Source: Cyathus striatus (lineage: Eukaryota > Basidiomycota > Agaricomycetes > Agaricales > Nidulariaceae). From it: 64,000 bases of DNA. The DNA lies in contig JAOVFP010000019.1 in the NCBI GenBank assembly GCA_025738555.1, forward strand, positions 496,001 through 560,000, given 5' to 3'. This document shows, in pieces, positions 1 through 12,544 of the stretch. A program made the position numbers and the translations under genes. The notes beneath the pieces are model-generated. The model saw only the letters and a list, made by a program, of their open reading frames with translations. It did not search any database and was not told the origin of the DNA. The first letter of the stretch is position 1, and each line of letters starts with the position of its first letter.

Positions 1-3000
1 ATCATGCACACCCCCTGCCAAATTAGAGGAACCACATAGTATATGGCATACTGGCTGAATGGTGCTAAGTATTGCTTTTTGTGTGTTACTACCAAGTTCT
101 GGGCAACCAGAAATTTGTAGTTGCAGTACATAAGATATGTAGGTCCACTGGATAATGGTGCATTGTCAACATGTCACTGGTCACTGTACACATAGCACCA
201 TCCGGCTCCTTCCAGAGTGTTGAGTTTTTTTTTTTAAAAAAAAAAATCCTGTATTTTATGTCGGTTATGGGTAAGCCATATGTCGCGACAATGTAGCGTC
301 TACCTCATAGTAAAGTACTGTTCTTGGTAATGTACGAGATGATGAGGGCTTAGGTCTGGTACGAAGACGGCAGTAAAGTATGTCTCGGGATGCCCTACTG
401 GGGGTAGGACACCAGGAGAGGTGTGGCTGGAGGCGTCATGGTCAGTGGGCGCGCACCATATGTTATATGTAAGTGGCTAGGTGCCAAGAGTGTTGAGTTA
501 GCGAAGCGCCCCGCACCCGAAGGAAGAATGGTAATCTGTGAAGAGATGTAGTATATATCGCCGTATCCTGTTGGGTATGACTATGAAGTAGAATGTCAGT
601 GCTTGTAGAGGACACGAATAGGTATAAGAAGAGATGGAATGGGAGCGCGGGACAAGGGGGGGAAGAGAATTAGATCAGTAAAGTAGATAAAATGGCAGTG
701 GAAAAAGGCTAAGGGGTGCTTTCGATCAATGACGGTACTAGGGAGAGTGGTGTGCATGGCAAGCTAAGTCAGCGGGGTTGACGCGGACGTTCAAACGTGT
801 TGATATAGTAAGACATAATAAGTACCAGAAGGGCGTGGGAAGTATCATGCAATCGCCGCGTATTCACCATCTTACGACTTCATTACGACTTTTACTTTCG
901 AGTCGTCCTAGTTCACACATTCAAGTTATACATGGTAGCAGCACCATACTTTATCGTAAATTAGCTGGTTACAACAATATCTGTGCATCATACAAGGCGG
1001 ACTATCTGAATGGTCAGCTTGTACGCATGTCACGATTCCCTTTCTGCATTTTTTCTTACCCCCGCATTTTATCATTACTTTCGTTCTAGACACCATGCGA
1101 TTCATAGCTGTGGCCATTTGGGCATGTTGGATCTCTGGAAACATCAAATTTGATGCTTCAAACATGTTCTGCTATGTGCTTATAGTATGTGCAATATTTT
1201 TCTTGTCCTTCCATTCAATCAATCTACTCACTTTTCTCACTAACTACTCCTTGTATCTTCAGCACATCTCCACACGCCACTCCTCATTTCATTTCGTGTT
1301 TCACCTTACTATCTCCTTTTATTCTACTTCTATTTTTATGTAGTTCTCCCATCGGCGCCATCGCCTTTTTCGGTGGGATGCAACATCGTTATGTATATGA
1401 ATTCCCTTCGACAGGGTAGTAAATGTCAATGTGAATTGGCGAGGGACAGAAAATGATACAGGGTTTCCATAACAACGTATATATCTGCTTTCTCAGAGTT
1501 TCACATCGTCAATAGCAAAATAATGAATGCATTGTGAGTCAGTACTATGTCTGGGTGACATCTCTGATACTTCCCGAATGCGAGACTAATTCAGTTTTGA
1601 ATACTTAAGTACATTCCATGACCAAGATATCTATATTGTCGGTCCCACCTTCAATACTAGCATGGGTATACTAAACGAACAACAGAGCGTTTTTACTCGT
1701 AATTGTTCTTGCTGTAAGTAAACTACAGCTGCTGTAATTTACATACAGCAATAATATATGTTCATTTCCAGTGATTTCTGTCGTGATTCTGCTTTATGAT
1801 CACTTTAGTACTTATAAATTCGAACTTAAGTATATCTGGAAGTAAGGTTCCATCGCTTCCTACTTATTTATTTATTGTTGATCTATGCGAGTTAGACGCT
1901 CGCTAACGCCTGTCAAGTTTGCATATATTTTCAGTCGGTATATTGCCCTCATGTGTCAAATGTATGTTATTGGATGTCTTATGTTTGTGACAGTGCTTAA
2001 CTAATAAAGGAAACAAGCGTGAATACCATCTTTGTATTCTCCAAATTGCAGAAGGCCCCTGTTGATCCATTGATATGTCGATACTGGTATATGTCTTTAA
2101 TAACATCCTTCAACCTACTGGGAGTTGTGTTACATGCTATTGCGATGCTACAAGGTATGTCATATGTGAATCGACTATTCACGTTCCACTGCAGATGCAT
2201 GTCTCGGTATGCGCTTTGCATCGAAATAATCATAAAATTGAAATATTTCTAGTCATATTACTGGCTACACACTTTGGATTATGCGTACACTTTTCGTTAT
2301 TCTGTTTTCATCATAACGACTATGATGATATATGCATCGTTGAGTTCATACCGGAGGAGCTGACTTATTATGGGTAAGCTTTCTTGTTCGATCTGTTGCG
2401 TTGACCGATTGCCTAATTTTTTATGTGCAGGACATTTTTGATAGCTTCAGAAACAATAGTATTATCCTTAACACTCTGCAAAACACATATTGCGACTCGA
2501 TATACAAATATAATTCACAAAACTGTACGTGATAGTGGAGAACTCTTCATATTCACACTTAGTATGTGAATACAACTTCATATAGCAGTATGAGTATGAA
2601 ACTGAAACCTCCTGGCAAGTATTTTCAATTGCTTTCTTTATACCTTCCAGTTATATTGTTCGTGTGATATTTGCAAGCTTTGGGCCTCCGTATGTTTCTG
2701 TCTTACTCTGTACACCATTTTATCTGATCTTGTGCAATATCTAGTTGGATACTAACCATATTTCCGGTATTGGCGTGTAATTATTTATTTTTAATATCCT
2801 AACTTTCAGCCGTACTGATTCGAAGGACATTTCTTGCAGACATGCCGAGTGATCAAGGGGTTCTCTCATCTAGTCTCTGATCTTTCTATGAATGAGCCAA
2901 GTTTATCTAGTGGAGTAGAATTAACTAGCTTCATCGATATAACTAGTTAATATTATAAAGTTGCCAATAGCGCAGTTGTAAAACACGCCAGACTCAACTT

Positions 3001-3395
3001 TAAAGGTGTCCTGTAGCACTGCTAGGAATATCATCCATGAATAGGGGAATTCAAATATGACTATTTTGTAGCGTTACTACATGTTACTACGGAACAGTCG
3101 CTACAACCTTGCCGAAAGACGTAATCAGAAATTCAAACGGAGAGTTCTAACGTAAATGTTCCCTATATTTTACTCTTTTCCACCTTGAAATCTCGTTAAA
3201 AATTTGGAGGTTGGGTAGATATTAATATATTCAAACATTCTATCTAATAAATTATATATTTTCATAAGGTGAAAGGGGGTGGTCCTTGTAAGTACGATCC
3301 AAATATTATGAACTCCGAACTGATCGCCGCTCGTTCTTCTTGGCAACGATACAGAAATCACTGTAGCGTATCGCGTAACTTCAATTTTGAATTCC
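1..3395. other. CpG-retaining region without a recognisable gene
   Basis: I find no coding region I can support here. Open frames are short (about 100 codons or less), overlap on both strands and resemble no family I know. CpG dinucleotides are common, unlike most of the window beyond 11.7 kb, so this looks like ordinary host sequence rather than old transposon. Around 3060-3160 there is a degenerate stretch resembling the small MITE at 3401-3539 (GTAGCG / CGCTAC motifs). A host gene with very short exons cannot be excluded without transcript data. Confidence 0.5.
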
Positions 3396-3544
3396 CTAAT
3401 AGGGAGTTCAATCTTGGCCGTTTTGTCGCGTCGCTACAGATCAGTCGCTACAGCAACACTACAGTAACCCGCCGAAAAAGCTTAGCGCGCGTCACAAAAC
3501 AGCTGTAGCTGTATCGTGTATCGCCAAGATTGAACTCTACTAAT
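3396..3544. mobile_element. 139-bp MITE with inverted termini
   Basis: Bases 3401-3417 (AGGGAGTTCAATCTTGG) are repeated in inverted form at about 3522-3537. The inner parts are also roughly complementary (GTCGCTACAG versus CTGTAGC), so the whole unit could fold into a hairpin. It is flanked by CTAAT at 3396-3400 and 3540-3544, a likely 5-bp target duplication. It has no coding capacity. The superfamily is not clear. Confidence 0.5.
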
Positions 3545-6357
3545 GTAAAGTACCACAGCAAACCACAATAAGAATACAATATGTTTGATAATTCAGTGGT
3601 TACTTTGATAATACTAAATCGTTCCTAGTAATAGTAAACGTGAACCCGTCCACCAACATTTTCCATAGCTTCACGTCAGAAGCATAATTATAAATTTAGT
3701 CCACAGCAGGTAACCACATGGCTGTAGTGAGCTAGTGTGTGGGTGTATGGTTGTGTAGCTGGCAGTTTCACGTCAAAGTTAGTAAAATTTGGTGTGACTG
3801 ACGTCGAGTCGGAGGCTTCGGGCGATGAAATACACCTTGCTTAGGTGCTAATGATGTTTCAGTTAGTGGAGGATTCCAAGTGTCCCACCAATCGAAATTC
3901 CCTTTTGATAATGTAGCAATTTGTTACCAAATTTGATGTCAACATTAAAATCAACAATAATAAGTCAAGTGAAGCCTTATTATTTATATAGCGCATATAC
4001 AGCATTCACCATGGTCCGTCACGTATACTTGTAATCAACTTGTAATACTTAGTACCGAGCTCGACAAGGGGCTCAAGTCCTAGGCCAACTCCGGGTAGTA
4101 GGTGTGTGAAAACATCATGTGATCATCAATGTTCAATTTGAATTTCACGGTCCGGGTACCGGTGGCCATGGTTTGACCCCCTCAATCCACCTTCTTGGCA
4201 GCCTTCCTCCACGGTTGACTCTCTGGTTTATAACCTCTCTGTAACTTCAATACCAGCTTCATCAGTCCAGTTTTCCCCTTATCTCACCGTTCTAACCAGA
4301 AAGATGCATGTGCATGATTCAACACGTCGCCTATCATCGACGCGATCCCTGGACTTCAAGCAGACTCTAGGTACTTGCGGCTACCAGCTGTACTACAGAT
4401 ACAAGCTCGTTTCTTCGCTGTCAACGTCAAGTCAACGTTTCAATGTCAAAATTTGATTACTCAGCACTCAACTCTCGAGGTCCGTTGCTGATTGGCCATC
4501 TCTGAGTTCAGTTGCTCGTGTTCGTAGTGGATGTGTCTTCGACACCGGTTTCGCATCGCAGTGTATGTGTTACTGTACTTTTGTCTGCATATTCGACGTT
4601 GTGACTACACAACCTCGTAGTACATATACCATTTATCCTCCTACTTCCGGTTCGCTCACTTAAAACTGCCTTTCAATCATGGTAATAGTGTATCTGGTTA
4701 CGCCACATTGGACGATGCAAGCGAGATTCTACTCTGTCCTGGAAAAAGAATGCGTTGAGGCTTTGTTGCTACAGGAGATGAGTTCATTATTCTTTAACTT
4801 ACCCTCTTCCACTGTATTCTTTTATTATCACCATTTGTCTACACCTCTATGCTTATGGTATTCTCATTCTCCTCCCTCTATTATCACCCTTATCTCCTCC
4901 TATTGCACACTCTTCTCTTGATCTGACCAATTTCCTTCGCAAATTTCGTCTGTTCCCCATGTCCCGCTCGAATCCGTTCGTGTCATACATTCGCTTTGCT
5001 TGTCCCCCGGTCCCTGGCATCCCGTCCATGCGATATTAATTATTGTTCAATTTCTACAGTTGGGCTGGCAAGGACAAGGCAAGAAATGGCATATTATCGG
5101 CGCTGGCAGTGGCACGTTTCAAATAGCCGGCGCTTCATAGCTTCCATTTTCAACGTTTCGCTGACCGGGCCATAAGTCACTAGTGTACTATCCCTTTTTA
5201 ATGTGTATTCCATCGCCTTCGTATCTCCAACATTGTGCTCCTAATTCATCCTCTCTGTCTTGCCTCATCCCCTTCTCTGCAATATTCTTCTTGCATTGTC
5301 TCGTTCTTGCATCTTATGCAGCTTGTGTAGAGCACGCAGTGTGCCTGCGATGCGAAACTCGTGTTTTTCATTACCGTACCACATTTCATTCTTACTGTCG
5401 CTTACTCATACATACCGCATTTGTTAGCCACTTAAACTGTCGTACCTACTCTCTTTCAACTCAGGTTTTCGTTACCCCCATTTCAATTCATATCGTACCT
5501 CACTAGAACTGGAGGATCGACAGACGTCGTTCCACTCGCATATTCTTTGTTGAGAAGATACCCCCAAGCTAGTATCTTCCTCTACACTTCATGTTGCCTC
5601 CTACCCTCTAATAACAGATACTATTTAATACAACATTTGAGGTACTTTAGATCATTGGTATGAAGTCAAAATGCTGCATATGCAAGACCTATATGAAATT
5701 TTATATATGCTTTACTCGGGTTACGACTTCTCCCGCTGGTATAACCAAGCAATTTTGAAACTATAAATTTATACTTCGCCTCATTGAGATCTACGTTCCA
5801 GTTATTGATTGAAATACAGCTCAGAAAGAGGTCGAACCGTGTGCTCATGCCAAGAGCGACTGAGAAATTATAGTAAATCTTATTGGCTGTACGGGGTGCA
5901 TTAGCTCAATCTGTAAGTCTTCTTCACATACGAGTCTTTGCTACTTTTTAAGCTCCAATGCAGAGTATTAGATGTTACATTTATGTGTTTTAATGACATC
6001 ACACTCGGTAATTTTATTGATTAGTCGAGTCAATCGAATAGTGATGTAGAATTAACTAACTTGGCTTCTTACATGGCTAGTTCGCAATAAATCGTCATTG
6101 AATATAGCACCAGAGAAGCTTTCCATTGTTTAAGAGCATCAAGCACTACAGTGGAAATGCTTCTAGATATATTATATAAAGTACACTGATTACATGGAAC
6201 CGTTACAACGCGTTAATGAAAACCTTAAGAATCGTCGATCCAGGAATTACGAATGCAACTCCTGGTCGGTCATTCGTAGGCGGAAGAACTATTACCATGT
6301 CCTTGGGCTGGAAAAAGCGCATGAGTTCTTTTTCCCACAAAATATTCTTAAGCAAAC
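3545..6357. other. Intergenic region, nothing recognised
   Basis: This stretch lies downstream of the transporter gene. It contains pyrimidine-rich tracts (about 4.8-5.5 kb) and several short open frames with no family resemblance. No tRNA, rRNA or repeat structure was found. The CpG content is host-like. Confidence 0.4.
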
Positions 6358-7968
6358 TTACCCGAAGAAGTCACCGTCTGCAACAGTGCGGAGAGGAGTG
6401 CCATCACTATCTGCTGTGTTCCACATTACAGTGTTACCCCACCAAGTAGCGATACTGTTCGCTCCAATGGTGCCATTACGGGGATATTGAAGGCAGAAGA
6501 AAATAAGAACAGCGGAAATTGCAACACCCGAATCTAGTGCAGCAGAGAGGACGTAGTTGTACTTAGTCCACCATGAGAAATGACGCCTGCGGATAGCATA
6601 TTGGAAGATAAACCCGACGATGGCCCAGGGAACGTAACTGATGGCAGAGGCAGGAGGAATGAGACCGGTTCCAGAGAAGATAACTGGAAAATTGACATAG
6701 CGGAGCCAGCTGTTGGGCCACTTGAGGCTGAGAAGGTAGGTGATAACGGGGCAGATGACGCCGATAAGGAAGAAAAATGTGAGAGCTAAGTGGTGGTAAA
6801 TACTTTTGAGGAACTGGTCAGACGAAGTAATAGCCGACTACGTACCGTAGTAAACTTGTCCCTTGGAGAACTGGCGGGCTGGACCAATGACACCCCAAAT
6901 AATACTTGCCGTCCCGAACACCTCCGTTGAAGGGCAAATGAAGCCATCAGCTTGCTTGGGGTCGCACATATTCGGAATGTTAGTGAACATCCAGGCTTGG
7001 ACACCGAGTTGCACAGTTCCAGCAAGTATAGTAGCAGCAACCTGCGACCAAAACATGGCCCTGGGAGGGATCTTCATGTAGTGGCCAAGCTTGAAGTCGG
7101 AGGTGAATGTTAAAGCTTGAGCCATAGTAATGTAACCGTATGTCTTGAACATCATCATGGCAACGGGACGTCCAGGGAGAGCATAACCAATGATAAGTTC
7201 AGTGATGACATTTAAGCCGACTTGCTGATTGGTAATGGCTTGAATCATGCCGATTGGAATAACGTATACAAATGCTAATCGACCGTTAGCTGAATTCCGG
7301 GGTTAAGTTAACTAATCAATACACACCAATAACTAGAGCAAGGATGAGGTATTGAACAGGGAACTTGGTGTCCCAGACTTCAATCGAAATGACACCGAAC
7401 GTAAACATGGCCACTACGAATTGCTTCAGATGGTAGATTGACGACAAAAAAGCGAACTCACAGAATATAATGACATACCACCATTCGGGAACCTGAGGAT
7501 AATGCGACATCAAACGAGCATGGATATCAGGTTGTTCGTGCATAGCCCGCCTTGACTGAGTCCAAATTTGCTTGCGGAAGAAGAGGAATGCATGCGTAAG
7601 GGTGGCGGTAATTGAAGCAAAGGACAAGCCGTAGGAGATGGCAAAAGTCGTGGACAGGTAGAGAGGACTGTATGCTTTGTATGCCTCCTCCTTGAAGGTG
7701 GAATCGGCGTTAATAATCTTCGTGACATCATAGGCACCACCAGTGTTGTCGAACGAACCACGCGATGAAATCGGCATATACTTGCTGTCCCAAGTGTTTG
7801 TGTACTAAAAAACGACTATAAATGAAACTGCTTATCCAGGCAATACACTTGACTTACGTAGAGGATAGGGGTAAGAATCCCTGTTATAAATAGCTGGTCA
7901 GTACGTGTAAAATTAATGCTGGACCGAAAGCTTACAGAAGAAGAAAACGAATCCACCAAGAACGTTCG

Positions 7969-9214
7969 CTTCCGCCTAGGCAAATGCATGGGTACACCAT
8001 ACCCGCACGGGTCACGGGTAAGGGTACTGGCGGGTACGGGTATGGGTCAGGTCTTCGAGACCCGTAACCCGCAGGTACCCGTAGACAGTTTATTGAATAA
8101 AAATCACTGAAAGGAAGATTTTTCAAGCACTACAATAATAATGAATAAGTACATAGTATATATTAATCTAGATAGTGTTTGTACTTAGAGAAAAACCTCG
8201 GTTTTGCATTTTGTTCAGCTCGCGGGGTTGACCTTAAATGATATACCTAATGCAATTCATTCAAACTAACATTACTACTCCAATTCTTTTTGCATCTCTT
8301 CGATATTTCAGATACAGATAGTGCGTTACTGCACGTTCCTAACGACCCTACATACACAATTTATGGCCGACTCGTTCTGGTTCTATAAATAATATTGTCT
8401 ACCTCTTCCCCAGTACACAGAAATTAGGATTTCCCCTCTATATCACACTCGCTCCCTTTGTATTTCAACAGAAATATCGCACTATTATGTACTGGTTACA
8501 TGCAATATAGTACCTGTTCCATATAACTGTGTATTGGACCTGAGACAATGTTTATTTAATATTATTCTATGTTATGTAGAATTTCCTATATTTTGAAGAT
8601 GGTACAACACAACAAGCAGTGTTCATGCTAGTCTCTCATACTTTCATGCAATTATACCCATGTTGTCTATGTACGAAATGAGCTATTATAAACTATATTG
8701 GCACATCTTGTTCAAGTACTATGAAATAGACATTCTATATTTTTATATATACTGGAGATAGTACGATACAAGCAGCAATTTTGACTCACTTCTCTTGCAT
8801 ACTCGTGTACTAATACCCGTGTTGTATAACTACAAAATGAGCTATTATACACAACGTTAGCGTATCTGCTTCAAATACTACGAAATAAGCATTCCAAATT
8901 TCCTATTTTTGGAGATAGTACAATAAAAGTGGCCATTTTCATGCAATGTTCACATATGCTTGCATACTATTACTAGTACCGTTTAAGTATAAAATAAGCC
9001 ATTACAAAAAATTATCGTACATTTGCTTCAAGTGATACAAATTAATTCGTCATATGTTTATTCTAATTCTAAAATAAGTACTTAAAACCCGTGGGTTGTG
9101 ATACCCATGGGAACCCGTACCCGTGGGAATGGGTACGGGTTGACGTGGGTACGGGTACGGGTCGAGCTCGAGACACCCATGGGTTACCCATGATGTTGCC
9201 TAGGAACTTCCACC
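7969..9214. mobile_element. hAT-like non-autonomous element, family I, copy 1 (inside OPT exon)
   Basis: The element runs 7977-9202 (1226 bp). Its termini are inverted: TAGGCAAATGCATGGGTA at the left and the complement of TAGGCAACATCATGGGTA at the right. The 8-bp target duplication is CTTCCGCC (7969-7976) versus CTTCCACC (9207-9214), with four extra bases GGAA between element and right duplication. TIR start and TSD length fit the hAT superfamily. Subterminal regions are packed with CGGGTA/TACCCG motifs. There is no ORF of note, so it depends on a transposase elsewhere. It splits the OPT coding sequence between PWW and AEANVL. Confidence 0.9.
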
Positions 9215-9765
9215 CACCACGGCATGGCAAGGGGAGAGCCAATGTATGCAATCTGTGCCCAGTCGAAGGTGATAAGACCCATACCGAGGCCGTGAACATA
9301 TCCGAACATCTGATTGACCGGAACGTTTTCTGGAGCAATCCAACACACCCAGGAGAAATAACTGAGCACCTGGAAGAGATAACCAGGAAGGAGATACCAA
9401 ACACCGGAAGCAAGGAAGGCGTAGAGGAAGAAGCGTTCACGGCTCATTCCTCCATGGTCCCCAACACCAGCATAAGTTTGCCCATGAAGGGTATTGAACA
9501 GAGCGCATGTTACAAGGTTAGTGGGCCAGACTAAGCAACAGTTAGCATAGAAGTCATAAGTATGAGATTGAAATCCACTTACTCATTGAAGGCGACTGAA
9601 CCAAAAATCTCCGAGCAATACCACCAATAGAGAAACCAATAAGTTGAGTTGACATAACAATCATCCATTGATCTAGTAAAGAAGGTAAGATAAACTATGA
9701 AGGCGAGATTCTAGGTACTTACAACTGAAGTTGTATGTTTGGTTGTAGTACACCCTTTGAACAGC

Positions 9766-10990
9766 CATGACATGAGCTCTTTACACTTAGCCAGGTGTTC
9801 TGTACAGATCCACATGGAATCCGTGCGGAATCCGTACAGAATTTTCGGAATCTGTGCAGAATCTGCACAGATTTTTTTCTTTTTGGCAGAGGTTTTTTTG
9901 GGTCTGTACAGATTCTGCACAGATTCCACACAGAATCAAAAATTCCATGTGGATTCCGCAGAATTCCGCATTACAGACCTGGAAAATTCTGTACAGATTC
10001 TGTACAGAATCTGTACAGAATCTTATTATACTTATTTCCTTATATAAAATTAGAATAGAAAATTGTGTGATACTAAGCACTGAGTGTGACACTCTCCATT
10101 AAGCGTGACACTAAGGGTTAAGCGTGACACTATACATTGATTGTGACATTAAGTGTTGAGTGTGATACTAAGAGTTAAGTGTGACATTAAGTGTTGAGTG
10201 TGATACTAAGGGTTAAGTGTGACACTAAGGGTTAAGTGTGATACTAAGTGTTGAGTGTGACACTAAAGGGTTAAGCATGATACTAAGCATTGAGCATGAC
10301 ACTCTGCATTAAGTGTGACACTAAGGGTTGAGTGTGACATGAAGTGTTGAGTGTGACACTAAAGGGTTAAGCATGATACTAAGCATTGAGCATGACACTC
10401 TGCATTAAGCATGACACTCTGCATTAAGCGTGACACTAAGGGTTGAGTGTGACACTAAGTGTTGAGTGTGACATGAAGTGTTGAGTGTGACACTCTGCAT
10501 TAAGCATGACACTATGCATTAAGCATGACACTATACATTAAATGTGATACTAAGTGTTGAGTGTGACACTATGCATTAAGCATGAAACTATACATTAAGT
10601 GTGATACGAAGTGTTGAGTGTGACACTATACATTAAGCATGACACTAAGTGTTGAGTGTGACACTATGCATTGAGTGTGATACTATACATTAAGTATGAC
10701 ACTATGCATTGAGCATGATACTATATATTGAGTGTATCACAGATTTCATGTAGTGTCACACTTGACACCTGTGACAAGGCAGCAATGCATGAATCCACAC
10801 AGAATCCATGCAGAATATGTATGTAATCCATATAGAATATTCACCTCTAATAATATTAATAGCCACTATATAAATTCTGTATGGTATCTATACAGGTCTG
10901 TATGGGTCTGTACGGATCTGCATGGAATCCGCATGGATCCGTACAGATCTGTACAGACCTCTTGGGGGAGTGTAAATTACTGCATGACAT
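9766..10990 (-). mobile_element. hAT-like non-autonomous element, family II, copy a (inside OPT exon)
   Basis: The element runs 9774-10982 (1209 bp), flanked by an exact 8-bp duplication CATGACAT (9766-9773 and 10983-10990). One end reads GAGCTCTTTACACT and the other, on the opposite strand, CAGTAATTTACACT, giving imperfect inverted termini. Inside each end lies a cluster of palindromic CTGTACAGA-type motifs; the core (about 10070-10745) is an array of units of about 20 bp. It is inverted relative to copies b and c. Coding capacity is nil. It cuts the OPT reading frame between SAYATDVM and AVQRVYY. Confidence 0.92.
10070..10745. repeat. Internal tandem array of family II hAT element (copy a)
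   Basis: More than thirty imperfect units of about 20 bp with the core GTGTGACACTAAG or GTGTGACACT, separated by variable GGGTTAA, GTGTTGA or GCATTAA. The same array in opposite orientation occurs at 55210-55775 and 61665-62950. Confidence 0.9.
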
Positions 10991-11676
10991 CAGTTGCATA
11001 TGCACTGCCAGCACCAACGGAAGCCATGATAGTTGTGAGAACATGCTCCTTAACAGTGAATGGGCCGGGATTGAGCTCAATGCCAAGTACCTTGACATTG
11101 GGAGCTACATGAGCCCACAAATGACCAATGGGGAAGATCAACAATTGACCTACGATCTTTAAAGCACATAACTGTTAGTCAAACTTCCCAAATAAGTAAT
11201 CTCATACGTACCCCAGTAATGGTGACAGAGGGATAACAGAAGAAGAAGAATTGATTCAATCCCTGTGAGGTGGTGAGATAACAGATGCAAAAACCTGGCT
11301 AAATATTTATGGGGATGATGATGGCCCACATGAGACCAAGGACCCAAGAGTGCAAAGTAGACGCAGGAATGCTTGGATCATCTGTATTGGCTACAGCTGA
11401 ACAAACCTCGGGGTATGGGGAATCATCCTCTGAGAAAGAGAGTGAGTAAAATAATATCTGGAGTGGACTACAGATGTACCAAGTGCGCCAGCAATAGCAG
11501 CGTCCTTGTTGATGTTGGGGTCATCGAACCCAGCCTCTGTCACAGCCTGAAGATCAGCTGGATAAAAAAGTTGTTGTCAATAATCCACAAGTGCTACAGA
11601 GAGACCCACTCTGATCAATGTTCTTCTCGATGTCTGAGTTCAATGAGTCACACTTTGCGTCATGCACATAAGACAT

Positions 11677-12544
11677 CTGGAGGAGGGGAGAAGCACAAGT
11701 GCCTGATTCTTCTTGGGAGCAACCTCTCATATAAAAGGCAAATGGTCCACATGTGGAGAGACAGATAAGGACCAGACGATCTGGAAGCAGGCGAACGATC
11801 TGTTTCAAGTCATAAGCACAAGCTTACTGGAGCATTTTCTCACCACAAGGAACATCTTACAGTGGAACCAAGAGCACGTATGTTAACCCTATCAACCATA
11901 GTGCTGGTTACACATGGCTCCATCCTGACATTTAAGCCTGAATTCTTGCCAATTGCAAATAGGTTGTATCTTCTCAGCTGTGAAATACGTCAGTAATTCT
12001 AAAAATGTAGATGGATTCTCTATGTCCTATGAACTACATCCATATGACTTGACACTTGAGCTAGAACCAATAAGAGGAAGATTTCCAATGGAGACAGATT
12101 ATGTGTGGATAAGATCTAAGACCTGCCCATCATTGTGTCCAAAATTGAGGAGTGCAGTTCCACAGCCATCCACTGGACCCTGCTGGACCTTTGGCCTCAT
12201 GTCTGGCAAGTTCACTGCTCTCCTATGTAGGCGATAGGAAGTTCACATCTGTCGGGAATGTACGATATGATAGACAGCATGCATCACGGAGGATATACTA
12301 GATTAGTCCAAAAACCATGAGGAGGAAGGTGGATGAAAGTTAGGCCATTAGTTGCACATGACCTTCATGTGCACGTGCCTGTGGTGCATGCAAGTCTGAT
12401 CATTTGATGGCCAGTGCTAAAGGCTAAGGTAAGTACCACTCAAATCATTGTGATTATGTGTAAGCTGTATAAAAAACATGGTTATATACAACAACTACAA
12501 ACATTACTTAGTCAAGATACTGTACTAAACAAATAATAAGATAA
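11677..12544. other. Upstream of OPT; no gene recognised
   Basis: The sequence immediately 5' of the transporter. CpG dinucleotides become rare beyond about 11.7 kb, marking the start of transposon-type sequence. One 94-codon open frame at 11953-12237 resembles nothing I know. Confidence 0.4.

Larger units (their letters stand above)
6358..11676 (-). pseudogene. Oligopeptide transporter (OPT family), broken by two transposon insertions
   Basis: This is a multi-membrane-span proton-coupled importer of small peptides of the fungal OPT family, acting at the plasma membrane or vacuole. I recognise it from pieces read in order on the minus strand: N-terminal exons 11610-11676, 11480-11557, 11311-11429 (SWVLGLMWAIIIP) and 11212-11262 (GLNQFFFF); NPGPFTVKEHV and GAGSAYATD in the exon starting at 11156; VQRVYYNQ near 9.73 kb; GLGMGLITFDWAQ near 9.3 kb; VPEWWY near 7.46 kb; TNQQVGLNVITE near 7.2 kb; KYNYVLSAALDSG near 6.55 kb. 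The stop is at 6358-6360. Introns are about 50 nt. The start ATG at 11674-11676 is chosen as the first one in frame with the OPT N-terminus. The gene is interrupted inside exons at 9774-10982 and at 7977-9202 (plus filler). The donor after exon 3 reads ATAAAT instead of GTAAAT. Family assignment is very sure; loss of function is inferred. Confidence 0.93.

Noticed and set aside
5183..5506. 107-codon frame with a CVEHAVCLRCET segment resembling CVEQAKCLRCDS near 21.2 kb
   Set aside because: The similarity is short and the surrounding residues and nucleotides do not align, so no shared gene is claimed.
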